Assembly: GCA_039654915.1 (NCBI GenBank)
Contig: CM077594.1
Location: forward strand, 105,414,893 to 105,478,892
Source: Aquilaria yunnanensis
Lineage: Eukaryota; Streptophyta; Magnoliopsida; Malvales; Thymelaeaceae
DNA length: 64,000 nucleotides
Direction of reading: 5' to 3'
Shown here: one piece after another, positions 47,501-58,800 of the stretch
Layout: each line of letters begins with the position of its first letter
How positions within the stretch are numbered: the first letter of the stretch is position 1
Notes under the pieces: generated by a model
The model's database searches: none
Told to the model about the DNA's origin: nothing
The model's input: the letters and a program-made list of their open reading frames with translations, nothing else
Program-made: the position numbers and the translations under genes

Positions 47501-49583
47501 CTACCAGAGTAATTGTTATCACTTTTTACGGAGACAGAAGTTGGAGATCCTGCTAATCCCCTTCTTTGCATGGCATCCCTTTCCTGTAACATGCGATAAT
47601 GGAAAGCTACAGGAGTTGAAAACAACAAGCACCAGAAACACTGAAATCCCAATTATATCACTGCTACGGGCTTGACTGGAACGTATTCACTAGATAAGAA
47701 AATAGTATAGATATCACTCAGCAATGAATGTATATCTACAATTATAGTACCTCTAAATGCACGCCCAATTGCAACCATATTAATATAAAGAAACTGAATT
47801 TAAGAACAAGAACTACAGGAAAAATGCTTGGTGTGGTAGCAAACGTATGTAGGACTTCAAAATTAAATGAAAAACAAAGTACCAATTTTGTTCTGGCAGT
47901 AACAAATCCATTTTCAGACACCTCAACATTAGTGCCTTCGTTGATTAATGGGGATCTTAGATTGCCATTTCCACGGCAACTGATTTCAGATTGTGTCCGT
48001 TTTGCATGCAATGTATTTTCCTGTACCCTTTCTTCATCTTCAATTTTGGGTGTAGAAAAATCTTGCCTCTGGGAAATGTCATGACACGAACGAGATTTCT
48101 CTAGTATAATACAATCCTTGGAACTTTTGCCTTTATGGTTCAAGTACATCCCGAATGAGGCATTATTTTCTGTGTGGAATTTGTTTCCATACAAGGATGT
48201 CAACTTGTCTTGTGTGGTAACCTTCGATGGCCTGGCAGTTAACTCTTCTTTCTTGTCAAGTTGATCTCCCTAAAACAATACCATATTGCGATACAGAACC
48301 AAGAACATGGTGAGTACCCAAAAAAAAAAAAAAAAACCAAGAACATGGTACTCGAATTACTAAAAAGCCTTAAATTACATTCAACCATTTTTATGCCAGA
48401 TAAAAACCAAAGTTTGAAGAAAGGGAGGAGAAAATAAGGGGATTTCAAGATTGAAATTGACTGAATTTGAGTAGTGAATTTATCATAAATCCACCTTTGT
48501 TCACTAAGCTCAAGAGACAGGAAATAATGATCTTTGTTGACTACCAATTCACTTACAGCCTGTCCGCTAGCTTGCTGTAGCAATGCACGAAAATATTTGG
48601 ACTGCTTAATCTTTTCAACATCAATTCCTCCTTTCATACCAAAAACACAGCCAGGAGTTCTACCTACTTGCTCGAAGACCCGGCTGGGAAGAAAAAAGGC
48701 ATTAAAAGAAAGAAGAAAATGATCATGAGTTCAAGTGAATGAACAATGCAACCATAAATCAATTCAAACCCCTAAACACAGACATAAAAGTTTCTGCTAA
48801 AACTGCCAAAATTGCTGTGAAACACGACTGAAACACAAATTATCTACAGAAGCTTAATAAATAACTTCCTCTAAGACAGCTACAGAGATTAAAATGAAGA
48901 ACACCGTATGTGCATGTATGGATTCAACATAAACCCAGATTCGAAAATACCATGTCATCTAAACTAAAGGGCGTAAAAGGAAAAGAAAAGGAACACAAAG
49001 CCACTCCAACTGTACCACAGTAGCTCCACATTCATCAACAGGAACAGCAAACCTGGTTGCTAATCATCCCAGAAAAACAAACTGCACACCTGCAATTTTG
49101 TTCTCCTCTCTGGAAATATATTCTAATAACCGTTAATAAGTCTACAATCCCTAATTCAGTGCTAAGGTCGCACTAAGGATCTTAATCCTTTCATCCAAAA
49201 ATACATATAATTAGCTTAGTCTAAACTGATAGTTAATTCTAGAAACACTCGAGAACAGTAACGAACACAGATTTTAATACACGAGTCCCAGCAATCGATT
49301 GAGAAACTGTGTACCGGTCAGAGTCTTGAATGAGGGCACGCCTAGCAACGTCGAGCATGGAGACGACCTCAAGCCGAATCGGGCGAATGAAGGTCTCATC
49401 GAGCGGCGAATTAGAGCGAGAATCGAGGAAGCCGAGGAGACGCAGAGCGAGTAGCTGAGCGGTGACAAAATCGCCCTTCTCGATGCAGCTCTCGGCTCCG
49501 AAAAGAAGCGACTGTAGCCGCTTCAGGTTCTTGTCCACTTCCTTTCTCCAGCATGGTTTCTCCCCCGACTTTGATTCTGCCAT
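44535..49583 (-). CDS. FIGL1: FIDGETIN-like 1 AAA ATPase
   Basis: Thirteen coding exons: 49315-49583, 48557-48683, 47883-48269, 47348-47583, 46906-47033, 46693-46811, 46515-46607, 46186-46287, 45664-45766, 45145-45228, 44961-45056, 44744-44871 and 44535-44636. They sum to 1974 bases (657 residues). The N-terminal half is low-complexity with a helical start. The AAA module follows [20 protein letters not shown]: Walker A GPPGTGKT at about residues 420-427 (split by an intron), Walker [14 protein letters not shown] near 475-487, and sensor [16 protein letters not shown]. The C-terminal helix ends [12 protein letters not shown], as in the FIGL1/spastin/Vps4 clade. In plants FIGL1 limits meiotic crossovers by antagonising RAD51/DMC1 strand invasion. 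A MULE-like element lies about 80 bases upstream of the ATG. Confidence 0.96.
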
Positions 49584-49661
49584 TTTCCGACTTTCTCCGG
49601 GCGAGATGACCTTACTCTGCGTCCCTGAAGCTTTTTCATTTCTCCTCCTTAATTTTAAAAA

Positions 49662-50887
49662 GGCTTAAAGGCACTTTTGTTCCTTGAACTCGTGTTATTC
49701 GGACACTTTGCCCCCTAAACAATGAACGGATCCAACTCACCCCTTGAACTTGTAAAAATGGGACACTTTACCCCTTTATAGCCTTTGTGCTCATCACGTG
49801 ATAACTTGAATACAAACATCATTTATCGCCACAGCTACACCGCCATGTACCTGGAAAATAGCTCGCATTCACCGAACTGACTTCCTCCCTCCCTACGATA
49901 ATGTCTGCCGGTACTCGACCCTTTTCCTCTCCAAAGCACCATCCATAACAAAACCCAACAAGAATCATTTTAAAAGGTATCCCCATTCCCATTCCCACCC
50001 ACTAGACCTCACCCCAACTTCAATTCTTCAAGATTAAATTCAAATTTTGATTTGATCTGATGATCTATAAGATGAAACCGAACCAATTCGAGCGTGCAAT
50101 TGAGCAAGCAAACCCAATTCAACGACAACATGCAAGATTCTCCTAGGAATAAGATAGGAGTATTAAGTTTCAAAGTAATCTTGATTTTTTTTACATGCCA
50201 CTGCCACTGCCACTGCCTGCCTCCTCCTCCTCATCCTCCGCCTTGGCTCCTGTTGCCGCCTTGTTTACCACCTTCCTTGTCAAGGCCAAGGACATTGAAG
50301 GCAGAATCTGTACCAGGTGGGACTTGATGCGGTGGAGCGTCTCCTTGGTGATTCCTTGGGCTACCATTGTCACGATCTCTAGGAAGTTCCTAGCGTTATC
50401 TAGAGCATCTGTCGGCACCTTCGCTAGCTTCTCCCTTCGCCTTCATGACACCCAAGTTCCTTCGTATGCGTTCTGCTGCCACATCCATGGTGTGATCTGC
50501 TCTGCTACTGCTTTGATTTGTTTTTGCAAGTTTGGGCTTGATTTTGGTGACGGTTTCTGGAGAACAGAACTCACCCTGACCCACCTCATCACGAGAAGTG
50601 CTTGTGGTGCTTGCTTTGCCCATGACTTGAACTCGAATGCTAGCTGGGCTTGCGATCTTGTTTCAAAAGTGTTCTCCTGCTTGTCGTGTTTCAAATGGTC
50701 TCTTGGTTTCAATTAGAATACAATCAACGCCATTTCTTTTCAAGCAATCACGTGATGACCACGAAGGTCATAAGGGGTAAAATGTCCCATTTTCACAAGT
50801 TCAAGGTCGCGAGTTGGACCAAGTTATAGTTCAAAGGGCAAAGCTTCTGGGTTACACGAGTTCAAGGACTAAAAGTGCCTTTAGGCC
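49662..50887. mobile_element. Long-TIR MULE-like element, probably Pack-type
   Basis: Inverted repeats of about 145 bp. The left starts GGCTTAAAGGCACTTTTG, the reverse complement of the right starts GGCCTAAAGGCACTTTTAG, and both reach ctcatcacgtgat. The 9-bp flanks ttttaaaaa and aaataaaaa match at six positions only, so the duplication is eroded or the element misplaced by a few bases. The interior holds a minus-strand coding-like stretch (next entry). It sits between the FIGL1 start region and an E2F-like site at 50916. Confidence 0.75.
50191..50640 (-). pseudogene. Coding-like fragment inside the 49662 element, family unknown
   Basis: Two minus-strand frames join across a one-base shift near 50405. 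The first gives ADHTMDVAAERIRRNLG, the second DALDNARNFLEIVTMVAQGI, then LHRIKSHLVQILPSMSLALT and an acidic Glu/Gly-Ser tail before a stop at about 50191. The amphipathic, non-repetitive composition looks like captured host exons, but I do not recognise the source gene. It could also be chance reading through GC-rich sequence. Confidence 0.4.
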
Positions 50888-50915
50888 AAATAAAAATAAA
50901 CAAAAACAAAAACTG

Positions 50916-50924
50916 TTTTCCCGC
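50916..50924. promoter_or_regulatory. E2F-type site upstream of FIGL1, beyond the MULE
   Basis: TTTTCCCGC on the plus strand, just outside the right end of the 49662-50887 element. If the element inserted into the FIGL1 promoter, this site was moved about 1.2 kb further from the gene. Its use is inferred. Confidence 0.35.
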
Positions 50925-51928
50925 TATTTCTTGCGCGAGCTGTACTTTTTGTTTGACGCAAATAGCACAAAAATTGAACAGAATTACGAACTGCCCACCG
51001 CACCAGTAGAACACTTTGCAAAATCCCGCCCTTTTTTTCACCGGTGATCTAAACAGACGTAGCTCCCTCCTTTCCTTCACCCCCGCCTTGTTGACGAAAT
51101 CAAATTTCGACTACAACACATTAATTTTAAGTCAGAAAATCTTTACCATACCCGGGTCCGTCTATCGTATTTACATATGAGTTCATCTGTCGAAATTCGT
51201 ACTCCAGGCTGCTTTTCACACTCAACGAACGAGTTCGCTAGCTTCTTAACTTGGCGTCCAAGTTTATTCACATGCCGCTTTCCCCATGCTAATTGAAGAG
51301 CGCCCACCCACTGGACCGCCGAATATCAAGGCCTACTTGGTTCCGGAGTCCCTGACCTCGCACCATTTCAGGTGCTGTACGCCATATTCTATGCCTGCTG
51401 GCATAGTAAAACTTTCTAAAATATTTTGGAAGTCTAATAAGTATCATTTTACCGTCACATCCAAAAACCCGATGCTCCGATCTTCACACAAGTTACAAAT
51501 ACTTTTCATAGCATTTGCACTAACAAAATTCATGCAGATCATGCACAACTCAACAAACCCTTGCAAATGCACAATTCAAAAAGCACAAGCAATGTTGTCT
51601 TAATTCATCCGACTTAAGCAGCCCTGTCCAGATCAGAACAGCTCCATAGAAACAGAGTCCTCATAGTACGAGTAACTGCTTCCAAACCTCGGCATGGGTA
51701 AAGAGTCGTCAACACAGGTGCCACAGATTTTGTAGGCAAAAAACTTTGTTACGAATTTCATTGAGCAGCAGCATATTACAAGATACTTACGCCTATGGAT
51801 CTACCTAAAACATTCAGCCGAACTTCTGATTACAACATCAACTGTGCTACTTCTACAGTTGCCTTGCTGCTTCAATTAGGGGGAAAAAAAGATGAGATAG
51901 CTGTCCATCAAAAGCTTGAACATATTAT
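50925..51928. other. Spacer and 3' UTR of SWP73B
   Basis: No coding frame is supported. Bases from about 51600 to 51928 are probably the SWP73B 3' UTR. Confidence 0.5.
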
Positions 51929-53935
51929 TCACATGCTTCCAGGAGCATCATTCCCAGCAGCTGCCTTGCGGTTTAGATAACGGATGACAGCATCTTCAAC
52001 CCTGTAGATATCACCAAAATGAAAGTTGGTACAAGTTCATTCCTCTGCAAGCAATTTATAAAATAAACCAGCTCGTTGCAATGGCCAGTTCCAACAGGAA
52101 AGAATATCTTTTATTCAAAGCAAACAAAATTATCGAGTGCTGAAAGAATGCATTGCAGTTGGATGAGCATCTGTATACTACTCCAACACCCAACCTACAT
52201 CAGCTGCTAAAATTAGTAGAATGCAGGAATAGCCAGGCAGAAACAGTTGGTTGTCACAAACAGAAACTTGTAAAGACAACTTCTTTTGACATTGCTGTAG
52301 TTAAAAATGAATACTAGTATGAAGAGATAACATATGGCAGAAATTGAAAAACAAAGACAATTGAAGATGAGCTTACCATGGTTGGTGGAAGAAATCTGAC
52401 CGATGCTCACTTTCAGCATTCCGGCTACCTTCTCCAGCTGCAATCTTTAAGTCTCGGCTCTGTGACTCAATCAGTGCATTAATAAGTTCCACAGGAGATT
52501 GACTGAACCCCAGAAAGAATGCCCGCCTTTTACGATGCTCATGTATTTTCCTTATAGCCGCACAAATTGCTTCATCACATGCATCAATATCTTTGTTTTT
52601 CTCAGCATTGGCCAACAAAGCAGTTAATTCTCTCTGTATCGGGAATGGCACATCAACCAACACGTCATAGCATGCAGTCCCAGCAGGACTATTACCTGTA
52701 AGCTTGACCTTATGCTGCAAATTTATAGGAGGTGGAGGCAACAAATGCTGTGATATCTTCTGAGAAATCATAGTAAATTTCACCTTTTCTTCCCCAAAAA
52801 CTTTCTGAAGCTGTGGATCACAATTAAAAAAGGAAGGATCATTTGGATTCTGCAGTTTCCTAGCTTTCACATAGTGCCAAATTGCAGCAACTATTCTTGG
52901 GCGGGTATCAGCCTCAACACCCAGGAGTTCTGTCAAAGCTGGAGAAAGCTTGAACTTCTCTGGTACATTATTCATTTCCAGCCTAACACTCAAAGTAAAT
53001 TCCTCATCCCCTTTCCGTTTCACCTCAAAACCTTCGTGAGGAGAAGGTGATCGAGCTTGCTCCCATACAATGATGTGGTTATCAGGATACAGTCTCTGGT
53101 CCAAGGAAATGGTCACTCTCTTAAAGAAAGATGAGAACATTGGGTAAAACGGACTTGATTTCTGAACAAATCCAGGCTGGTCTGGATCTATCCCATCTTC
53201 CAATATCCTGCCAACTATCTTAAGAGTCCATGTAGGAGGCTCAGCATTCAGCTTCTTTGGGATCGACTCAATCTGATTGGCAAATGTGTTGAAGACATAA
53301 ATCCGCAATGTCCTCTGAACACATGGAGGGTTGTTAAGTGCCTCCTGTATATCAACCTTTTTCCTAGCCAGAGCAGCATTAACTCGTGCCTCAAACTCAA
53401 GAAGCTGGGTGTACAGAGCAGACTCAGGCAGCATAGCAGCTACTTTATCCTTTAACTGTTTGTCAGGGAGCTTCTGCTTCTTTTTCCGAGCAGCAGCTGT
53501 AAGTTCCATGGCTTTCAATGGAGATGCATTACTTGTAGCGGGAACACCAAGAGGGCGTGCCGGGGGTTTCTGCGGGAAACGTTTAATACCAGCATTGCCA
53601 GGCATTGCCATGGACGGGGAGGATGAAGACAAATTCCCAATGCCAGCACTCTGAGCTTGCTTGAGGGACAGTCCCTGAGCTTGTAGCTGTGCTTGCAACT
53701 GGGCATACGCAGCCTGTGCGTGGACTTGAGCATGAACCTGGGCTTTCGACTGGGCGAGGACCTGTGCTTGAGACATCTGAAACGGATTTTGAAAGCTGGC
53801 CCCAAGTTGAGGCTGTCCTTGTGATTGTAAACGCGAGGAATTTCCAGGAAAAGGAGGAGATACAAACCCTGCACTATTGAAAGGCATCGAGGGCGGTCCG
53901 AGGCTCTTTGGAGGGTTACTGTTGTTTGAAGACAT
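51929..53935 (-). CDS. SWP73B: SWI/SNF complex component SWP73 (BAF60 homologue)
   Basis: Two coding exons, 52377-53935 and 51929-52001, give 543 residues. Exon 1 holds nearly everything. It begins with a Gln/Ala-rich N-terminus (about 1-110, low complexity) and a basic [10 protein letters not shown] stretch near 151. The conserved BAF60 core follows, with a SWIB domain at about 325-400 ([32 protein letters not shown]). The C-terminus includes [20 protein letters not shown]. Exon 2 supplies [15 protein letters not shown]. The protein is a core subunit of plant SWI/SNF chromatin remodellers in the nucleus. A 5'-UTR intron is likely, with a donor near 54205 (CAG/gtaccc) and an acceptor near 53963. 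Confidence 0.95.
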
Positions 53936-54557
53936 ATCTAACCGAATGTATCCCTCGAACTATAGATATTCAATCTCAGGAAATATCAATTCTATAAACT
54001 TAAGCCATCAGATAGCTTCCAAAACCTAAGATCAAACGAAGCTAACAAGTATGAAGATTCATCCAAAACCTAACAATATACCGTAACTTCATTCCATTGC
54101 TTCCTTACAGGCGTCGTTTGCGCGTCCACATGGAAAATGATTCAACAAATTGGACTAAGAAAAGATACGCGACACTCTGCGGGGAAGAGGAGAGGAGCGC
54201 GGGTACCTGAAAAACCGCCGCGGAAGGCAACGTGGATTTCCAGAAAAGCTGCCGAGCGTGAAGTATCGCCGATTGTGGGGGTGAAAGGAAGGAAGAGGAG
54301 AGTGGCGAGATCGCAGCAGAGCTGCTGGAGCTGGAGTAGAGAAGACTAGAGATGAAGTGCTGCGCTCTGTGCATCTGTTCTCGTGTCCGACTGGGCTTGA
54401 CACGGGGAACAAGGGCCCAGTATTTTCAGATTTATTGATGACTTAATCACAAAATTGGACTTTGTTCCCAGTTCCCACCACCTCTTTCTCCTTAATCGCT
54501 TGCTGGTTCACCTACACCTACACCTCTTCTTCTTTGCTCTTCGTCTATTTATGACAA

Positions 54558-55020
54558 AGAGGAAATTACAAAAACCCCCCTGTAATTTGATCTAACCTAC
54601 ACTTTGCCCCTTTTTTTTAAAAAAAAACTATAGTTTACCCATGTTTGCTTTACAGTTTTTGATAACAACTTCTGAAACCTTTATTTAAACTATCTAATAA
54701 TAATGTTCCAGTAATTTTAAAATTTGTTATATTTTTTTCACAGCCAATTGATCTTTAAAAAATAATGATATTTACTTACAGGGAAAATATATATATTAAC
54801 AGAAAGGAAAAACTAATAATTTAAAATACCTATTAACTATAAAAAAAAATATTAAAGAGATTGAAATTACTGGAAGATGACTATCATATAGTTTAAATTC
54901 AGTTTCAGAAGTTGCTATCAAACAATGTAAAAAATATAATGGGTAAAATGTAGGTTTCTAAAACTAGAGGGGGCAAACTGTAGGTTAGGACATATCTCAG
55001 GGGATAATTGTAAGTTTCTC
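54558..55020. mobile_element. MULE-type MITE (463 bp) upstream of SWP73B
   Basis: A perfect 9-bp duplication TTATGACAA (54549-54557 and 55021-55029) flanks inverted ends AGAGGAAATTACAAAAACC and GAGAAACTTACAATTATCC, followed on both sides by taacctaca(c/g)tttgcccc. It shares the core aactaataatttaaaa (54811-54826) with the element at 21402. Non-coding. Confidence 0.88.
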
Positions 55021-55029
55021 TTATGACAA

Positions 55030-55915
55030 ATCTCTCCATATGGTTGACATAAGACCTTGTCTTGTTTACATCTGTCTGAGTGATTTGATCTAGCGGCAAT
55101 TATTTTCCTCATAGACCGTATGACCTGATCAGGTTATGATCTGTGTCGCTATGCCATGGAAGGATCAATTTCAGATGTCTACTTCTTGCTCTTCCTATCT
55201 AAGGGCTGTCAATTTTTCCGGCGCAAAATTTTGTATAACCAACATGTACCTGTTTTAGATGAAGAAGATATTGCACCAAATCAAATGGAAATGGCTAGGC
55301 GCAACACAAGTCAGATACATGTAGGTTTGGTACCAGGCTGCGGAAGTTCTACTTTCGGCTCTATGATCACTCGCTAATTGATCAGGACTTTCTTAGCAAA
55401 GCAGGACACATTGTTTGTGCTTGTTTTGCCAAGAATGAAATGTTAGGCTAAAATCATCTTTATAGATTACACAATACACCCTAATCTCGACGACTATTAG
55501 GTCCATGGCACAATGTTCTTGATGTACATTTAACCATTAGAATTCATATTGATGCGTCCATATGAAACCAAAGTGATGATGTTTCACGCTACATCTTCGT
55601 CAGTTTGAGCAGAAGAATCCTGTATTTTCAATCATTTCCTTTTCTTCATCCCAAAACCCCCTGTAACTGTAACCTGTAACCTATCCATGCCTCAGGACAA
55701 ATGGGAGCATAGGAAACGAATAGTTACTATAACCTGTCTGAATTGCAATATTATCACCAGTAACCATGGAATGCCACCTCACCAGTTACATATGTAACAG
55801 CTATCACAACATATAGAAATAGTGCCCCTCAACACCTTCCCAGACATAATTCACGGCACACTTTATTCATAACATTTTACAAACGTCCATAGAAGGTACA
55901 GGAATGGATACCAAA
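55030..55915. other. Spacer downstream of the kelch F-box gene
   Basis: An open stretch at 55156-55377 (plus) has no recognisable protein match in my knowledge and is probably chance or a relic. The 3' UTR of the neighbouring gene should lie at the right end. Confidence 0.4.
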
Positions 55916-57238
55916 TCAAGCTACCATCACAGAACAGTTAAGAATGAAGTGATTCAGCTGGCTTCTGCAACAGTTACCAATGCGTCTCCATTGCAACTCC
56001 CCGGCATCAGCTGGTGGGCAGCAAGTGTATATACTCATACTGTCACCTGAAATTGGGGACGCACCAATCACGAGCAGCTCATTCCCAAGAGACTTGAATG
56101 CCACGCCCCAACCTCTATTAACGTCAGCTCTAACCGGGACGGATCCTAATTTCTTCCATGTATTGCTGCTCTTCAGGTACACTCTCAGCTCATTCGACCA
56201 AGTTTCCAGTGAGTAGAGCTCATTGTTTACAACAGCAACAAGTGGTGGAGATTGGAAAGTTGCAACTGGAGCATCTTTCAGCATGTTCTCAATCGACTGC
56301 CATGTGTTCGTTTCTTTATCATATGCTTCTCCACAACTGAGATCCTTTCCCTCCTCATTTTTCCCTCCAATTACATAGAACTTGTTATCCATGTAGCAGC
56401 CTGAGCAGAGCTTCCTCCTTTGGTGCATCCTTGGGAGCAGCTCCCATGATTTGGTCTCCGGATTATACTTCTCAGCGGAATTCAAGACTTCCATACCAGT
56501 CTCTGTCGTTCCACCAGCTACGAAAGCATATGTTCCACAGGTGGCTGACGCAAATAAACATCTGGGACTCCTCATGGAAGGACCCTTAAACCATTTATTG
56601 GTTTCCATTTCAAACCTCCACAACACAAAGCCTCCAATCTCCCTGCCTGAAACAATCAAATGACTACCTGCACAAACCGATTCTTTGTCACTCTGGGTGA
56701 AGCAACCATCTGATGGTATCTCAGGAAGCTTCCTGCAAGAACTGAATTGCCTATCAAATGCCCACCAGCGGTTATCCCCCATGGGAAGCATCAAAACCGA
56801 TGATTCTTTGAACCCAATTTGCCTCCTAATCTTAAACAGTTCTCCGCTCTTCAATAAATGAAAGAACTGCTTGTTTAGTAAATACAATTTCCAGTGTTCT
56901 GATCGAGGAACACGGGCCAAGATCGATATCTCCAGCTCATTGCTGAGCGTAGGAACAATGGAATAATCTGCATCCTGAGGTTCTACATCCATGGAACCAT
57001 CCATCTTGGTATCACTGTATGAGAACTTATCACAGTTTAGGTCTACCATTCGACGAAGCTTAAGCTTTTGGGACCCTCGCAAGCAAGCAGCGGGACCACT
57101 ATCAAAATCCTTATTTACCATCCATGATACAATATAATTTCCACTGCAGACGCCCTTTCTTTTTTTCTCACCCTTCCTACCCCTGCCTTGCAAATCCTTT
57201 GTGACTTCCTCACCTTCAGCTTCTTTATCTTTTAACAT
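55916..57238 (-). CDS. TML: Kelch-repeat F-box protein, TML/HOLT type (miR2111 target)
   Basis: I start it at the ATG at 57236-57238 (440 residues). The frame is open 24 bases further up, but only from a TTG, after a splice acceptor (CTACAG/AGG), so the 5' UTR is interrupted by an intron. A basic region (RGRKGEKKRKG) precedes the F-box at about 95-140 (IVPTLSNELEISILARVPRS). Kelch repeats follow (CGTYAFVAGG, KFYVIGGKNEEGKDL), and the end reads LNHFILNCSVMVA. Layout and ends match, from memory, the TOO MUCH LOVE / HOLT family (Arabidopsis At3g27150). The family forms SCF-type ubiquitin ligases. In legumes TML acts in roots to limit nodulation, and it is repressed by shoot-derived miR2111. The miR2111 site is present. 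Confidence 0.9.
   Translation of the reverse strand: MLKDKEAEGEEVTKDLQGRGRKGEKKRKGVCSGNYIVSWMVNKDFDSGPAACLRGSQKLKLRRMVDLNCDKFSYSDTKMDGSMDVEPQDADYSIVPTLSNELEISILARVPRSEHWKLYLLNKQFFHLLKSGELFKIRRQIGFKESSVLMLPMGDNRWWAFDRQFSSCRKLPEIPSDGCFTQSDKESVCAGSHLIVSGREIGGFVLWRFEMETNKWFKGPSMRSPRCLFASATCGTYAFVAGGTTETGMEVLNSAEKYNPETKSWELLPRMHQRRKLCSGCYMDNKFYVIGGKNEEGKDLSCGEAYDKETNTWQSIENMLKDAPVATFQSPPLVAVVNNELYSLETWSNELRVYLKSSNTWKKLGSVPVRADVNRGWGVAFKSLGNELLVIGASPISGDSMSIYTCCPPADAGELQWRRIGNCCRSQLNHFILNCSVMVA
56964..56984 (-). promoter_or_regulatory. miR2111 target site in the TML/HOLT coding region
   Basis: The plus strand here reads taatctgcatcctgaggtt followed by ct, identical to the first 19 bases of miR2111 (5' to 3'). 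The minus-strand mRNA is therefore complementary over positions 1-19, including the seed and cleavage site, with mismatches only at 20-21. It codes for EPQDADY just before the F-box, where the family's known site lies. Confidence 0.88.
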
Positions 57239-57262
57239 GGACAATAAATCTTCCAGTCCCAA

Positions 57263-58640
57263 AATCCTCTGTAGTTAACAGATGAAGAGACTTGAAAGAG
57301 AAACAGAAAAATGTTTAAATAAGATGACGACAGGATGTGATCAGGAAAAAAAAAAACAATTACGAAAACATGTTAACAATCAAAACTGAACAGTTGCACA
57401 GTCAGGGAGATAAAGATTCAAACAGAAACCGGTAGTTTGGTACTGATTGAGGCCCTACAACAATCATAAGTTGATCAAAATTCAAACTATTCGAATCCGA
57501 AGAAGAACCTGATGCATTTAAATATTCAGAATTCAGCCACCAAATCAAGACCAGATGACCGTCTATGGCTCATGAATTATTAAACGGCAACATGCAGCTA
57601 CCTAACAATAACATCACACCAGAAAAAGAGCAATATTTTCTAACCATTCCACGGACAGAATTTCCCCAGGCCATACACCCATCAGAAATCAGGAAAACAG
57701 AACAAGTGTAATCATGGGCAAGCACATGATTCAAAAGATTGCAAATTGAAACAAATATTGGGTAGAACTCAGAAGCATCCTGGACAAAGACCAAAGCACT
57801 ATTTTTTTCGTCTTCCATACAGGAATGGAAGGAAAGACAAAAAAAAAACAAAAGGAAAAAAGAAAGAAATGATATGGACCTGAAACAGTGGTTGATCAAG
57901 AGCAGCTAGCATTCGATAACTACCAAAAGAAAAGGTGCCCACACAAAAGCATATATATATACACGCAGGAACAGTTATAGGCTAGAGAGAAGGAGAGAGG
58001 AAGAAGCGTACCAGTGAAGTGAAGTTGAGTCAACAAAAGTAAAGTCAAGGTTGGACGGTTACAATCTCTATGGCCTAAACAGTGACATGAACCCTAGAGG
58101 TCGGATTAAAGGAAGAGAGAGAAGACATGGATGTCGAAAAAACTGTATCTGAACTGAAATCATAAAAACAAATGGGCAGAGAGGGGGTGACCAAGAATGC
58201 CAGTAGCAGACTGGGAGAAAGAAAGATTTCAATTACAAAAGCCCCGAGTTGGTCGGAAATTTTTTTTATTATTTCTAATACAGCAAAAGCTGAATTTTAG
58301 CATGGATTACTGTTTATATTAAGATGCAACAGAATTGATCACTACTGTTACTTTATATTGCTATTATGGTTTAGAACTGTCACTCACGAATCAAATTAGA
58401 AAGAGGGAAAAAGAATAAGAAAAGGTTCGTAAAAAGAAATAAACAAAAGGAAGAGTTTTTTTTATTTTTTATTTTTTTATTTTGGGCGGGGGGAGGTGGA
58501 AGTTTCTGCATTTTGCTACTTTGCGGTTTTCCCTCTTTTGTTTAGCTTAGATTTATTGGTGCATTGTGTTGAGCCCGCTGACGAGCAAAGGCTGTAAAGC
58601 CAGGCAACCCTCGCGCGTACTTAAACGCGCTATTCATTTT
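57263..58640 (-). other. 5' UTR, 5' intron and promoter of the TML/HOLT gene
   Basis: Probable UTR intron from a donor near 58011 (CACTG/gtacgc) to the acceptor at about 57270. A TA-rich tatatatatacac run at 57950 is near the likely start. A 110-codon minus-strand frame at 57570-57899 lies inside the intron and is not supported. Confidence 0.45.
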
Positions 58641-58645
58641 GGCCT

Positions 58646-58800
58646 AATAGCAATTTTAGTCCTCAAACTTGGATGACTCAGATATTTAATCCCTTAAAAT
58701 ATCAACTCGGTTCAACTTATCCCCTTAACTTGGTAAAATGATACATTTAAGCCCTTCCATCCACAAGTCACTCACGTGCCCATTAGACCCATTAACCACT
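58646..58800. repeat. Single MULE-like terminal sequence
   Basis: ttagtcctcaaacttgg, ttaaccactt and cacgtgcccattagacc phrases resemble the 49662 element's inverted repeat. No convincing partner end was located, so this is probably a relic. Confidence 0.3.

Noticed and set aside
50195..50716. 174-codon plus-strand frame inside the FIGL1-upstream element
   Set aside because: Cys/Ser/Phe-rich product without a motif. The opposite strand reads more like a protein, so I treat the plus frame as its shadow.
55156..55377. Plus-strand frame of 73 codons in the spacer near SWP73B
   Set aside because: No family recognised, no promoter or splice context. Kept only as a note in the spacer entry.
57570..57899. 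110-codon minus-strand frame with a hydrophobic start
   Set aside because: It lies inside the predicted 5' intron of the TML/HOLT gene and shows no motif. It looks like chance.
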